Shown: in pieces, positions 55,359 through 64,000 of the stretch
Layout of the letters: each line of letters starts with the position of its first letter
How positions within the stretch are numbered: the stretch's first letter is position 1
From: Mytilus galloprovincialis
Taxonomy: Eukaryota; Mollusca; Bivalvia; Mytilida; Mytilidae
Reading direction: 5' to 3'
Length of the DNA stretch: 64,000 nt
Assembly: GCF_965363235.1 (NCBI RefSeq)
Contig: NC_134851.1
Span: forward strand, 35,368,321 to 35,432,320
The notes under the pieces: model-generated
Seen by the model: the letters and a program-made list of their open reading frames with translations, nothing else
Databases searched by the model: none
What the model was told of the DNA's origin: nothing
Translations under genes and position numbers: made by a program

Positions 55359-55626
55359 TTGATTGATTGATTGATTGATTGTTGTGACATGTAAATGCTA
55401 GTTTCAGCACTATTGTGCTATTCGGTCAATTTTTTATTGATGGGGAAAGTCGGAGTTCACGGAGAGAACTGACGACCTCGGTAGGGAAACTAACAACTTA
55501 GTCAATAAAGATAGGAGTCGAGTGCAGCTTCCAAGTGCGGGATTCCAACTACTCACAACCTCAGTGTTGACAGGCTAGTGAAATAATTGCTTTTTTACTT
55601 AGACCACTCGGCCACTGAGGGACTCC
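55359..55626 (-). mobile_element. tRNA-derived SINE (bivalve V-SINE/RUDI-like), about 268 bp with (CAAT)n tail
   Basis: Read on the minus strand, it opens with a tRNA-like head: GAGTCCCTCAGTGGCCGAGT, then GGTCTAAGT. This contains an excellent RNA polymerase III A box (TGGCCGAGTGG) typical of tRNA-Leu/Ser. A weaker B box, AGTTGGAATCCCGC, lies about 75 bp downstream. A central domain follows with GAGTTCTCTCCGTGAACTCC-like order (in inverse GGAGTTCACGGAGAGAACTG), then CACAATAGTGCTGAAACTAG. It ends in CAATCAATCAATCAATCAAT. Head, conserved core and CAAT tail match what I remember of mollusc V-SINE-type elements such as RUDI. The extra bases between the boxes and the decayed B box make a functional tRNA unlikely. 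Confidence 0.8.
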
Positions 55627-57249
55627 AAAAGTAATGTATAGATACACTTTAAGCTTTGAAACATATGGAAATTTTATATTCAATTTCAGTCGTTGTAATA
55701 TGTGAATTGACGGTTGCAGAAATATTTTTTTTTATTATAAAATTATCATCATTCGATTTTAACTTCTAAACCAAACAATAGAGTGAGTTTAACATTTATA
55801 ACTTAGTGTCTTGATGAGGTGCGACGACATACAAAATAAAGAAATATGAACCAAAAAATGAGGAAAAATGTCATAAATGAAGAAAAATAGGCATAGTTTA
55901 AGAGTTCGGAAATTCTTGGACCTCGTATACGTATTTGATATATCAAGAAGAATGATTCCAAACGTTAATAGTGTATAATCTGTATAAAACAAATCAAATT
56001 ATAGTTTCAAAATAAATGCAAGAAAAACAACATTGTATCCTGGAAACGATTAAGACGGCTAAAATACATCAGTATGTTCGTATTTTTGTTTCGGTTTAGA
56101 TTTTTTTTATCACCAAAACAGTTTTTTCGAAGACACACACATTATAAGAGAAAATCTCTTTCTGGACTCAGAAGTGTTTAAATTTCCGACGAGAAAATTC
56201 AGTTCATATTTCCGAGACATTCTGTTATCGACCACAAACCCTACACATATCCGTTTAAAATGTCTTTTATTGAACAGCAAATACAGAATAGTCTGTCTTT
56301 AAAGATCAAAATGAAAAGAACAAATTTCAACTTTGACAACTTAATGATTTAGTAGTACTCAGAAAAAAAATACTGAAGAAACACTCCTTAAAGAAACACC
56401 TGACAAATACTTATGTAAATAATTATAAAATTCTCAATCATTTTATATCGGAACATTCTGACACAAGTTTAATTGAATCTGTAATCACTTGTACAATTTT
56501 CAATATTTGTTTTCTTAGCAATGACATTCAGCGATGAAAAAAGATTGACAAATTTAAATTGTGAGTACGAAACTACGGTTTAATTTTCACTGCTTGATGT
56601 AATATTAACCATAATAATCGTTAATCGTGACAGTACAGATTAGAAAATCTGGGTCTATTCGTTACTTCCAATTTTAGATTTAAGCATCATTACAAAATTT
56701 TAACCTCGTTCTCGTTTATCAAGTACGAGTAAACGTAGTGCTGGTGCATATCTTGTAACGTTTATCAATTAATCAATTTGATTGGTGAAGGTGCTCCGGT
56801 ATCGGCAAGATTCATATGATACATTCTGTCTGCAAATAATCAGTTCATGAAATATTTATAATTACGCTGTAATAGCTAAGGTTGCATCTCTCAGACAAAG
56901 TTAACCTTACAAGTTCTGTATTCATGTTTAGGTTCCCTTAGTTTTGTACTCTCTAGGAGAGAGCCGGATTATATAAAAAAAGAAAAACTAGTTAATTTTT
57001 AAAAAAAGGCGGACGCATGAGCACCTACTTGTGGGTATTTCACTAGAACGTATTGTTCTGATAAAAGTAGTAGACTTTTGTGTTTGTTTGATTTTCGTTA
57101 TCACTTTAGATATCAAATCTTAAAGATGTACTCAAAAGCATAGAAAAGAAAATTAAGACAATACTAACACAATTTACTCATCTTTCAAATACAAGGAGTT
57201 TGATTCCTGGTCATAATTCAGAACGATCGGAACTTGTTCAACACACATT
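55627..57249. other. AT-rich non-coding stretch
   Basis: No gene or repeat family recognised. The 67-codon frame at 55789-55992 (minus) has no known motif. Confidence 0.45.
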
Positions 57250-57480
57250 TTGTTCTTAAAATGAAGTCAGGAGTATGGCAGTTGTTATCAAAAGTTTGTT
57301 CCTATGTATGTTGCATTGGCGTTTGTTTTTGTTGCACCTCTTTGTTTCTGTTATTCCGTTGTTTCTTGTTATAGTTGTTGTGTTTTATTATTCGGTTATT
57401 TTTTGTTAATCCGGATTTGTTTATCTCAATTGATTTATGACTTTTGAAAGCGGTTCTACTGTTGCTTTTGTTTACAGTTT
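57250..57480 (+). repeat. Family H interspersed repeat, first copy
   Basis: TGAAGTCAGGAGTATGGCAG, TTGTTATCAAAAGTTTGTTC, CTATGTATGTTGCATTGGCG, TTCTGTTATTCCGTTGTTTC, TCTCAATTGATTTATGACTT and GGTTCTACTGTTGCTTTTGT. I recall this order, usually ending near CAGCGGTATACTACTGTTGC, as very common in mussels. A related but distinct copy lies at 58761-59215. Confidence 0.75.
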
Positions 57481-57845
57481 TCTGAACGTTATTGTTTTGA
57501 ATATTTTAAACAATATTCCCACTTTAAAAAGAAATCATTACTTACCACAAAATTTGATATTTATAATAATCTGCAATGGGTATTTAAATTGAAATTAAAA
57601 CGTTAATATTTTATCGCAACTGCTTTAAAATACAATGACAATTTTATTAATTTAAGTCATATCGAATTCACATTGGGCGAGTGTTTATTACCCGGAAAAG
57701 AGAAACTAATTTTTTAACGTGAAATCAAGGTCTGTACTTTCAGAACAAAGGAATAAAATTGCTTTCTTTTCATTTGATGCTTTGTAATTAGATAAGGTAA
57801 TAGGGTTTAAATTAAATGTATCGAGTCGAAACACGTGACACGATT

Positions 57846-57945
57846 TTACAAAACACTCATTTGCAAATCCGTCACCACTATTTCTTAAAGATACGATGTC
57901 ATGTAAATAGCCAAAATGTACAAAAAAAACCATGGGATTCATGAA
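57846..57945 (+). repeat. Third, decayed piece of the 12566/30062 repeat
   Basis: AAAACACTCATTTGCAAATC, ATGTCATGTAAATAGCCAAA and ACCATGGGATTCATGAAAT match the block just outside the palindrome array in the other two copies. The array itself is absent except for one CCATGGG word. Confidence 0.7.
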
Positions 57946-58760
57946 ATAGCAAGTTGTAAAGCTCTATATATAGCTAACCAATAAAGTTTATAAACAATGC
58001 TAAATATAAATTATACGAGAGATCTGTATATAACTGGCAGTATGGATTACATTTGATTAATAAGAACAATGAGTTTTAAGGAAAACAGGAAAAGTATCAT
58101 TTTCTTTAAGTTTAGAACTTTCTAGTATCCAATTAAAACTTTTCAACTGATTTTGTATGACAAAATCTCTGTATTATGTTATTTATATCTGGTTTAAATG
58201 CCACAATCTGACTTTTTCGCTGATAAATCATGTGGATTAAACCTGGTTTTATAGCTAGCTAAACCGCTCACTTATATGACAGTCGCATAAAATTTCTATA
58301 TATTGACAATGGTGAGTGAACAAACCAATCAGGCATAAAAGGTAAATAAGTCAAAATAGGGGTACAACAATCACCAAGGTGATACTATCTTTTAATCACT
58401 ATAAAAACAAACAGATATGTAAATAATCTTTGGCACAATAACGCAAACACAAACAAAGTACAATTGATTGTGATTCAAGATAATATTTTTCATTTCAGCT
58501 AAGTTTAAAATATACTATCTTTTAATGTATTACATAAGTGATCGGTATACGACAGTTAAAGAGAGTATTTGCCATTTGATATAATGCTAAGTAACTGTTC
58601 ATCACACAAATTCGATTCTTTCGTGATACGAAATAAATGTCTGAAACTCCAACCCTCCTCAGGTTTAAATGGTCATTCCTTATCGAAGGACTTAAAGCAA
58701 CGTTCTATTGTATAAAGCTGTTGTCGTACATAGTTGTTCCGGTCACATCAAACAGAACAT
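57946..58760. other. AT-rich non-coding stretch
   Basis: No gene or repeat family recognised. The frame at 58637-58852 runs into the family H repeat and is not considered a gene. Confidence 0.45.
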
Positions 58761-59215
58761 CTTCTATATTGTGTGTGTATGCTTTCGCTAATGTGCTTTG
58801 TCTATATGCCTTTTGTTTTTCCATGTTACATATTTGTTTGTTTATAAAGTGATTATGAATATTTGTTCTGTTCACACTTTGTTGTCATGAGAATGGAGGT
58901 ATATGCGACTGTCATACATGCCAGAGGATTAGCTAGCTATAAAACCAAGTTCAATCCAGCATTTTCAACCTTAGAAAAATGCCTGAACCAAGTCAGGATT
59001 ATGAGAATTGTTGTCGATTTTATCCATGTTTGGGCTTTTGGTTTTGCCATTTGCCATTTTCCGTTTAGAATTCTTGAAGATCGTTTTTTTACTGTTGTGT
59101 CGTTGTTCTCCTCTTATATTTAATGCGTTTGCCTCAGTTTTAGTTTGTTACGCCGATTTTTTTGTCTATGGATTTATGAGTTTGAACAGCGGTATACTAC
59201 TGTTGCCTTTTTTTT
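58761..59215 (+). repeat. Family H interspersed repeat, longer copy
   Basis: GTGTATGCTTTCGCTAATGT, TTATAAAGTGATTATGAATA, TTGTTGTCATGAGAATGGAG, GTATATGCGACTGTCATACA, TTAGCTAGCTATAAAACCAA, ATGCCTGAACCAAGTCAGGA, TTCCGTTTAGAATTCTTGAA and GAACAGCGGTATACTACTGT. The ending is that of the common mussel family. Overlapping frames of 71-112 codons are hydrophobic and change frame between copies, so I do not call a protein. It could be the 3' tail of a retroelement whose coding part is absent. Confidence 0.7.
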
Positions 59216-60018
59216 CATTTGTTATTTTAACTTCTACCATGCAATAATACAAATGCATGTATTGGATATAGCTTATACTTATGCTGATTCTCGTCCTTTC
59301 CACATACGGGTATCCGAGAAACCCGTTTTTTTCCTATGTCTGTTTGAGCCAAATATATTCAATGTTTATAACAAACATAACACTGTAAAATCTCAAAGCA
59401 TCAATTTTGTTTTGTCCCTATGTACAACAGTATTCAACATGATTTATTTTCTAGACAATATAATAAAGTGTATTAAATTATAGTTATTGTTTAATTTTAG
59501 TATAATTAAAATGACAACATAACAACTAGTTTATTTTCAAACTGGGACTCGTTATTAATACAATGAAAGTAAACAGTAAACTTCCAGTAAAAACCACAAT
59601 TCAACCAATCAGGAACTAACATATAACCCAGAGCCAGGCTTTTGATTTATCAGTTTTTGTCAGAAGCATTTTAATATGCATTACATTTGCGTAAATTAAG
59701 AGCACTTTAATTCCATTTTCAAATTTGAATTAAGCTATATCGTTAAATTGAGTGATCAGTAACGCCAGGTGCATTGAGCGATGAGTTTTGAATTAATATT
59801 TTATAAATTAAATCGACTAAAAAATATAAAATTAAAGATAACTAATTTCAATCAATGATAATATACATTGCAAGTATCAGAGGGATAGTTAGGGGAGACT
59901 ATTAAATTTTCATGATTAAAGGGTAATGACAGGTGGGTTTTAACGATTAATATACTGGCTTGGCAAGAACTGAAAACAATTTTGAAAAGACGGGACTACA
60001 ATGAGTATTCTGTAATAC
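59216..60018. other. AT-rich non-coding stretch
   Basis: Nothing recognisable. Confidence 0.45.
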
Positions 60019-60190
60019 AATAAAATTGAGAATGGAAATGGTGAATGTGTCAAAGAGGCAACAACCCGACCATAGAACAGCAGAAGGTCACCAATAGGTC
60101 TTCAATGCAGCGAGAAATTCCCGCGCCAAGAGGCGTCCATCAGCTGACCCCTACACAAATATATATACTAGTTCAGTGGTAATGAACGCG
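60019..60190 (+). repeat. Family D interspersed repeat, full length
   Basis: ATAAAATTGAGAATGGAAAT, GTGTCAAAGAGGCAACAACC, AGAAGGTCACCAATAGGTCT, TCAATGCAGCGAGAAATTCC, AGGCGTCCATCAGCTGACCC and ATATATACTAGTTCAGTGGT. It matches 47900-48076 in reverse. Confidence 0.9.
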
Positions 60191-60290
60191 TTTTGCAATA
60201 CAAGGGGGTGGGGGAATTTATCAACCAATAAGCATGCATAACAAAATGAAAAATCACTACGACAGCAACCAACACGACAACTCAATATAA

Positions 60291-60392
60291 AAAAGAAGAT
60301 GTGGTATGATTGCCAATGAGACAACTATCCACAAAAGACCAAAATGACAAAGACATTAACAACTATAGGTCACCGTACGGCCTTCAATAACA
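60291..60392 (+). repeat. Family A interspersed repeat, 5' half
   Basis: AAGAAGATGTGGTATGATTG, CCAATGAGACAACTATCCAC, AAAGACCAAAATGACAAAGA and CACCGTACGGCCTTCAATAA. Ends abruptly in the middle of the family; low divergence. Confidence 0.9.
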
Positions 60393-60734
60393 CGTTACTG
60401 TCTTCAGTTGGACGCATTGAGAATGGGGTTGGGGTTTTCAACATATTTAAGAGCCCCCATACTCTAATCTAGGACAGTGGTGTAGAAGCTCAACATGATT
60501 TTTTAAAAGAACAACTTTTAAACATCATTTGGGATGTTTTGACTCATTTTATAAGAACGAAAATAAAAAGAAGCACATTTAAAAAAAAGACAATAGCAAC
60601 GATATAAATACCTAAATTGTTGTTGTTATGGGTATAACTTTCTTAATTTAAAAAAAAACATTTTAACAGAGTTTTTGCATTCTTATCCATTTAATCTGTG
60701 CCGATACACCTTCTACACCTTCTATTACTAAAAT

Positions 60735-61205
60735 ATACGTATGCGTCTTTTGTAGACGAAACGCGCGTCTGGCATCAATACAAAATTCAATCCTGGTATC
60801 TATGATGAGTGTATTTACAACCACTGGGTCGTTTCCACTGAGTTTTAAATCCCCGAGGGTATCACCAGCTCAGTAGTCCGCACTTCTGTGCTGTCATAAA
60901 TAATCATTGATATGGTCATACTTATAAATGAACTGATTACAAAACCTTGGAATTTTAAATATTAAGGCTTTTTTACCCCAGGAATAGATTACCTTTGATG
61001 TATTTGGCAATACCTTTGATGTATTTGGCAAAACGTTTATTACTTTTGGTCCTAAATGCTCTTCAACTTCGTACCTTTATTGACCTTTTAAACTGTTTTG
61101 GATTCGAGCGTCACTGGTGGGTCTTTTTTTAGACATAACGCGCGTCTGGCGTAAATATAGAATTTAATCCTGCCAGTGGTATCTATGATGATTTTGTTTA
61201 TGCAC
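60735..61205 (+). repeat. Family J: bivalve repeat, one complete period of about 375 bp
   Basis: TTTTGTAGACGAAACGCGCG with TCTGGCATCAATA (60748) recurs as TTTTTTAGACATAACGCGCG with TCTGGCGTAAATA (61123), 375 bp apart. Between them, in order: TATCTATGATGAGT, ACAACCACTGGGTCG, CCCCGAGGGTATCACCAGC, CCCCAGGAATAGATTACCTT, TCCTAAATGCTCTTCAAC and CGAGCGTCACTGGTGGGTC. A 22-bp tandem duplication (ACCTTTGATGTATTTGGCAA) lies at 60992-61036. I recall this as one of the most widespread repeats in mussels, scallops and oysters. Confidence 0.8.
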
Positions 61206-61286
61206 AATTCATCATAGTGATTGGTGTGTTCTAATGAAGATGGTATAGCGCACACATATTTCCTGTCCCTGGACCAAATATAGAAA

Positions 61287-61562
61287 TAAAAACATGTGGA
61301 ATGATTGCTAATGAGACAACTCTCCATCTTAGTCACAATGTATAAAAACTTAACAATAATGTTTTAAAGTACGACATTTAACACGGAGCTTTGAATCACA
61401 TCGAGCAGAAACATATAAAGAGTCTCAAAATGACTAGTGTAAAGCAATCAAACAGGAAAATCAACGGTGTAATCTATAAAAAACAAGAAATGAGAAACAC
61501 TTATAAACCGCATCAACATACAACAATCACTGAACAACAGTTCCTGATTAAAGACAGATGCA
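61287..61562 (+). repeat. Family B interspersed repeat, near full length, diverged
   Basis: AACATGTGGAATGATTGCTA, ATGAGACAACTCTCCATCTT, CATTTAACACGGAGCTTTGA, TGACTAGTGTAAAGCAATCA, AACGGTGTAATCTATAAAAA, ACAATCACTGAACAACAGTT and CCTGATTAAAGACAGATGCA. It retains the distal third missing from most other copies. Confidence 0.8.
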
Positions 61563-62084
61563 ATCAAATGCAATGGGTTTAAACATTTATTATTTGCCAA
61601 CCTTCACCCTAACATAAAATAGAAGTGTAAAACATCAAATGAATATAGATGCAATATTCGTTAATCAGCATGTAACAGTCATAAATCAATGCACAATATT
61701 ATAGTACATAAATGTTTAAAGAAAATCTGTTAATGTGATGCTGAAATTCGATACTTTTGTCATTTGATTTTTAGCAGATGTTGTTGTTTTTACACAAATT
61801 AAGTCTTTCATGAAAGTTCTAACAATTCTGATGTTCGCATTTTTTTATGATTTCAAAATTTCGTTTCCAGTTTCAAGAATAACTTGCAAGTTTAAGAACA
61901 AGGTACATACATGTAACGGCGTCTATTTTCGAAATTCTGTATATTATATTCAGAGCTATATATTGTTATAAATCTTTTACATGTAGCATAATACAGGCAG
62001 ATATCTCAATAGATTGATTAATTCAAAACACAAACATACAAAAATAGTACGGAAAGATAAATAGTTCATGTTCAAAAGTGGCCG

Positions 62085-62432
62085 TACATTGACCTATAAT
62101 GGTTTACTTTTTTCAAATTGTTATTTGGATGGAGAGTTGTCTCAATGGCGCTCACACCACATCTTCCTACATCTATTGGATGGAGAGTTGTCTCAATGGC
62201 GCTCACACCATATCTTCCTATATCTATTGGATGGAGAGTTGTCTCATTGGCGCTCACACCACATCTTCCTATATCTATTGGATGGAGAGTTGTCTCAATG
62301 GCGCTCACACCACATCTTCCTATATCTATTTGGATGGAGAGTTGTCTTATTGGCGCTCACACCACATCTTCCTATATCTAATGGATGGAGAGTTGTCTCA
62401 ATGGCGCTCACACCACATCTTCTATACGGTTT
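62085..62432 (-). repeat. 51-bp minisatellite of six units grown from the head of a family B copy
   Basis: 62064-62150 is the reverse of a normal family B start (GGCCGTACATTGACCTATAA, TGGTTTACTTTTTTCAAATT, GTTATTTGGATGGAGAGTTG, TCTCAATGGCGCTCACACCA, CATCTTCCTA). The last 51 bp then repeats: GGATGGAGAGTTGTCTCA starts at 62127, 62178, 62229, 62280, 62332 and 62383. The junction word CTATATCTATTGGATGG fuses the element's outer flank to its internal sequence. The period is 17 codons, which explains open frames on three frames (LDGELSQWRSHHIFLYL); these are not proteins. Confidence 0.95.
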
Positions 62433-64000
62433 TCTTATATCTATTATGTCATCTAGGATGATCAGCACGGTGATTTTTCTTGTACTTTGCAATGATCCAA
62501 TTTACCCAATATTTTCCATATCTTAAAATTTACGAAGTTCCCATTTTTGAATATATACATAACTGGTTAAAAATATCACAAGACTTTAAGACTTATAACA
62601 ATCTACAATCTTTAATAAGTATTTGTTTGAAGCAAAAACAGCATAAATAAAAGATAGTGTTTAACTAAAAAGTAAAATAACTATCGACAAGTGACCATAT
62701 TTGGATGATGATGAAAACAACGAGAGGTCATTGCACGACCTTCAACAATGATTAAAACCTATACTGTTCAGTCAGCTTTGAAAGGCCGCCCCATGATAAA
62801 TTGTGCAGCAATTAATAAAAAAGCAGTGACCGGATTTATTTTTAAAGCATTTAACAATGTTTAAGAGAAAACAAATATGGCTAATATCCGGGACACATAT
62901 ACATTGTAGTTGCTGTTGATATCGTCTTAAATCCTTTTGATAATATCATTGGAAAATTGATAACGTCATAATTGCAAAATTTAGTTGTTTTGTTAAGCGA
63001 TTATTTTTTTCAAATGTTACAATGTCGATGCCTTTATTCATCAATGATTCGTTAAAATAAATACCAGCACGTTTGCCCTGAAACATTTCAATGACGTCAG
63101 GATATTGTACACAATGAAATTAAAATAGTAGAAAAATAAACGTCACTGATAGATATTGAATATCATCATTTTAGGAAATTTCACATATTATTTTTAAAAT
63201 TAATTTATAACTTATCAATTGGTCCTGGTTTATTTAAAGATCAGCACTCGTTAGGTTTTTCTATATTTACACATATATGAACGCAGTTTATATGACAAAA
63301 GAAACGTGCAAACAATGACACGTGTAAAAAAAAAGACAAACTATTTTTCTATATCTATTTAGAAACAACAAGATGAGAACCTCATTGTTTACCAAGGTTC
63401 ATCCTTTTCAGTAGGTGTTACGTTAGAAGTTGTACCTTTCTCAATCTTAACACACCTCCGTCTCTAAATGCTTGTTTTAACAATGCATGACACATGAACA
63501 AACACCAACAATGTAAATCAATCTATATACCCTTTGTAAACTCATATTATCTTAGTATGAAAAAGTTAAAAGGGACACAAAAAGTCGATACTCGAGTCAA
63601 TAAAAAAAACCACAAAAGAAGAAACAAATAGATTTAAAATAATGGTATTTAGAGACATACTATTGTATCACGAAAACTTTTCCAAATTTTTAATTGAATC
63701 CCAAAAAAATGTAACCTTTTGTCAGTGTTATGTAAAAGTGTCAATGGTAACCTTTGACCTTTTCATTCTGTGCCGTACTATCTCAACTTAATACAACACT
63801 CCCAAGTATGTTGATTGCAGCTGATGTTTTGTTGATTTACCCTCACTAACCTAACAAAGAGATTGCTCATCACATTACCGTAGACATCAAAGAAATACAC
63901 ACAATAACGAATTAGTTGATCGATTATAGAAGAAAGGAATAATTTGATCTCCAATAAAAATATGGAGAGCTTTATTTTTTTTTTATTAATTAAAATTCGA
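62433..64000. other. AT-rich non-coding stretch to the window end
   Basis: No gene seen. An old family A copy lies at about 62700-62850 (GAGGTCATTGCACGACCTTC, AACAATGATTAAAACCTATA, CAGTCAGCTTTGAAAGGCC, CAGTGACCGGATTTATTT). The rest is unrecognised. Confidence 0.5.

Noticed and set aside
55537-55626. Functional tRNA-Leu or tRNA-Ser gene
   Set aside because: The A box is excellent, but the B box is degraded, the inter-box distance is too long, no acceptor stem closes, and a SINE core and CAAT tail follow.
58637-59483. Cluster of hydrophobic frames as membrane proteins
   Set aside because: They coincide with the family H repeat, overlap in different frames and are T-rich by composition.
62068-62526. 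152-codon frame with a regular 17-residue repeat as a repeat protein
   Set aside because: It is the 51-bp minisatellite translated; several frames on both strands are open, and the sequence derives from a known short repeat.

Overview
This window looks like a gene-poor stretch of a marine bivalve genome, most likely a mytilid mussel (Mytilus or a close relative). That assignment rests on recognising from memory several high-copy mussel repeats; no database was searched. The DNA is AT-rich. No reading frame exceeds about 165 codons, and I see no complete protein-coding gene, rRNA or functional tRNA. The only coding-like pieces are fragments: a LINE reverse-transcriptase piece at the left edge, a LINE 3' end near 31.8 kb, an orphan terminal-exon candidate near 13.2 kb, an acidic open frame near 30.5 kb, an uncharacterised frame near 32.7 kb, and a broken piece with a paired-amphipathic-helix-like core near 46.2 kb.

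Most of the window can be explained as layers of mobile DNA. 0-5.3 kb: LINE fragment, a 133-bp-unit repeat, and an array of TTTCC/GGAAA palindromes. 5.36-11.38 kb: a 6-kb inverted-repeat element with a 6-bp target-site duplication (TSD), roughly 0.9-kb arms and arrays of ATGTCGT/ACGACAT palindromes inside both arms. 12.57-13.88 and 30.06-31.54 kb: two homologous arms in opposite orientation, each ending in a TCCCATGGGA array, 16 kb apart. Between them lie a 500-bp-unit bivalve repeat (16.4-17.6 kb), a MULE-like element with a 9-bp TSD (22.26-24.04 kb), a 26-kb minisatellite cluster and scattered short repeats. 33.1-33.9 kb: an AAGATATCTT palindrome field. 38.3-39.4 kb: a second element sharing the TACGGAAGC terminus and 6-bp TSD of the 5.36-kb element. 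43.0-44.4 kb: an element inserted cleanly into a SINE-like repeat. 49.2-50.2 kb: a 59-bp satellite with CGTTGTAACAACG palindromes. 51.8-53.2 kb: a decayed tandem array carrying a TTAA element. 55.4 kb: a tRNA-derived SINE. 62.1-62.4 kb: a 51-bp minisatellite that grew from the end of a SINE-like repeat.

The unifying theme is that at least five unrelated sequences of 10-18 bp, each self-complementary, have been amplified into clustered arrays. In two families the arrays lie inside the arms of larger inverted-repeat structures. This recurrent architecture is the most interesting thing in the window. Short families are labelled here A-J for cross-reference only; these are not published names.
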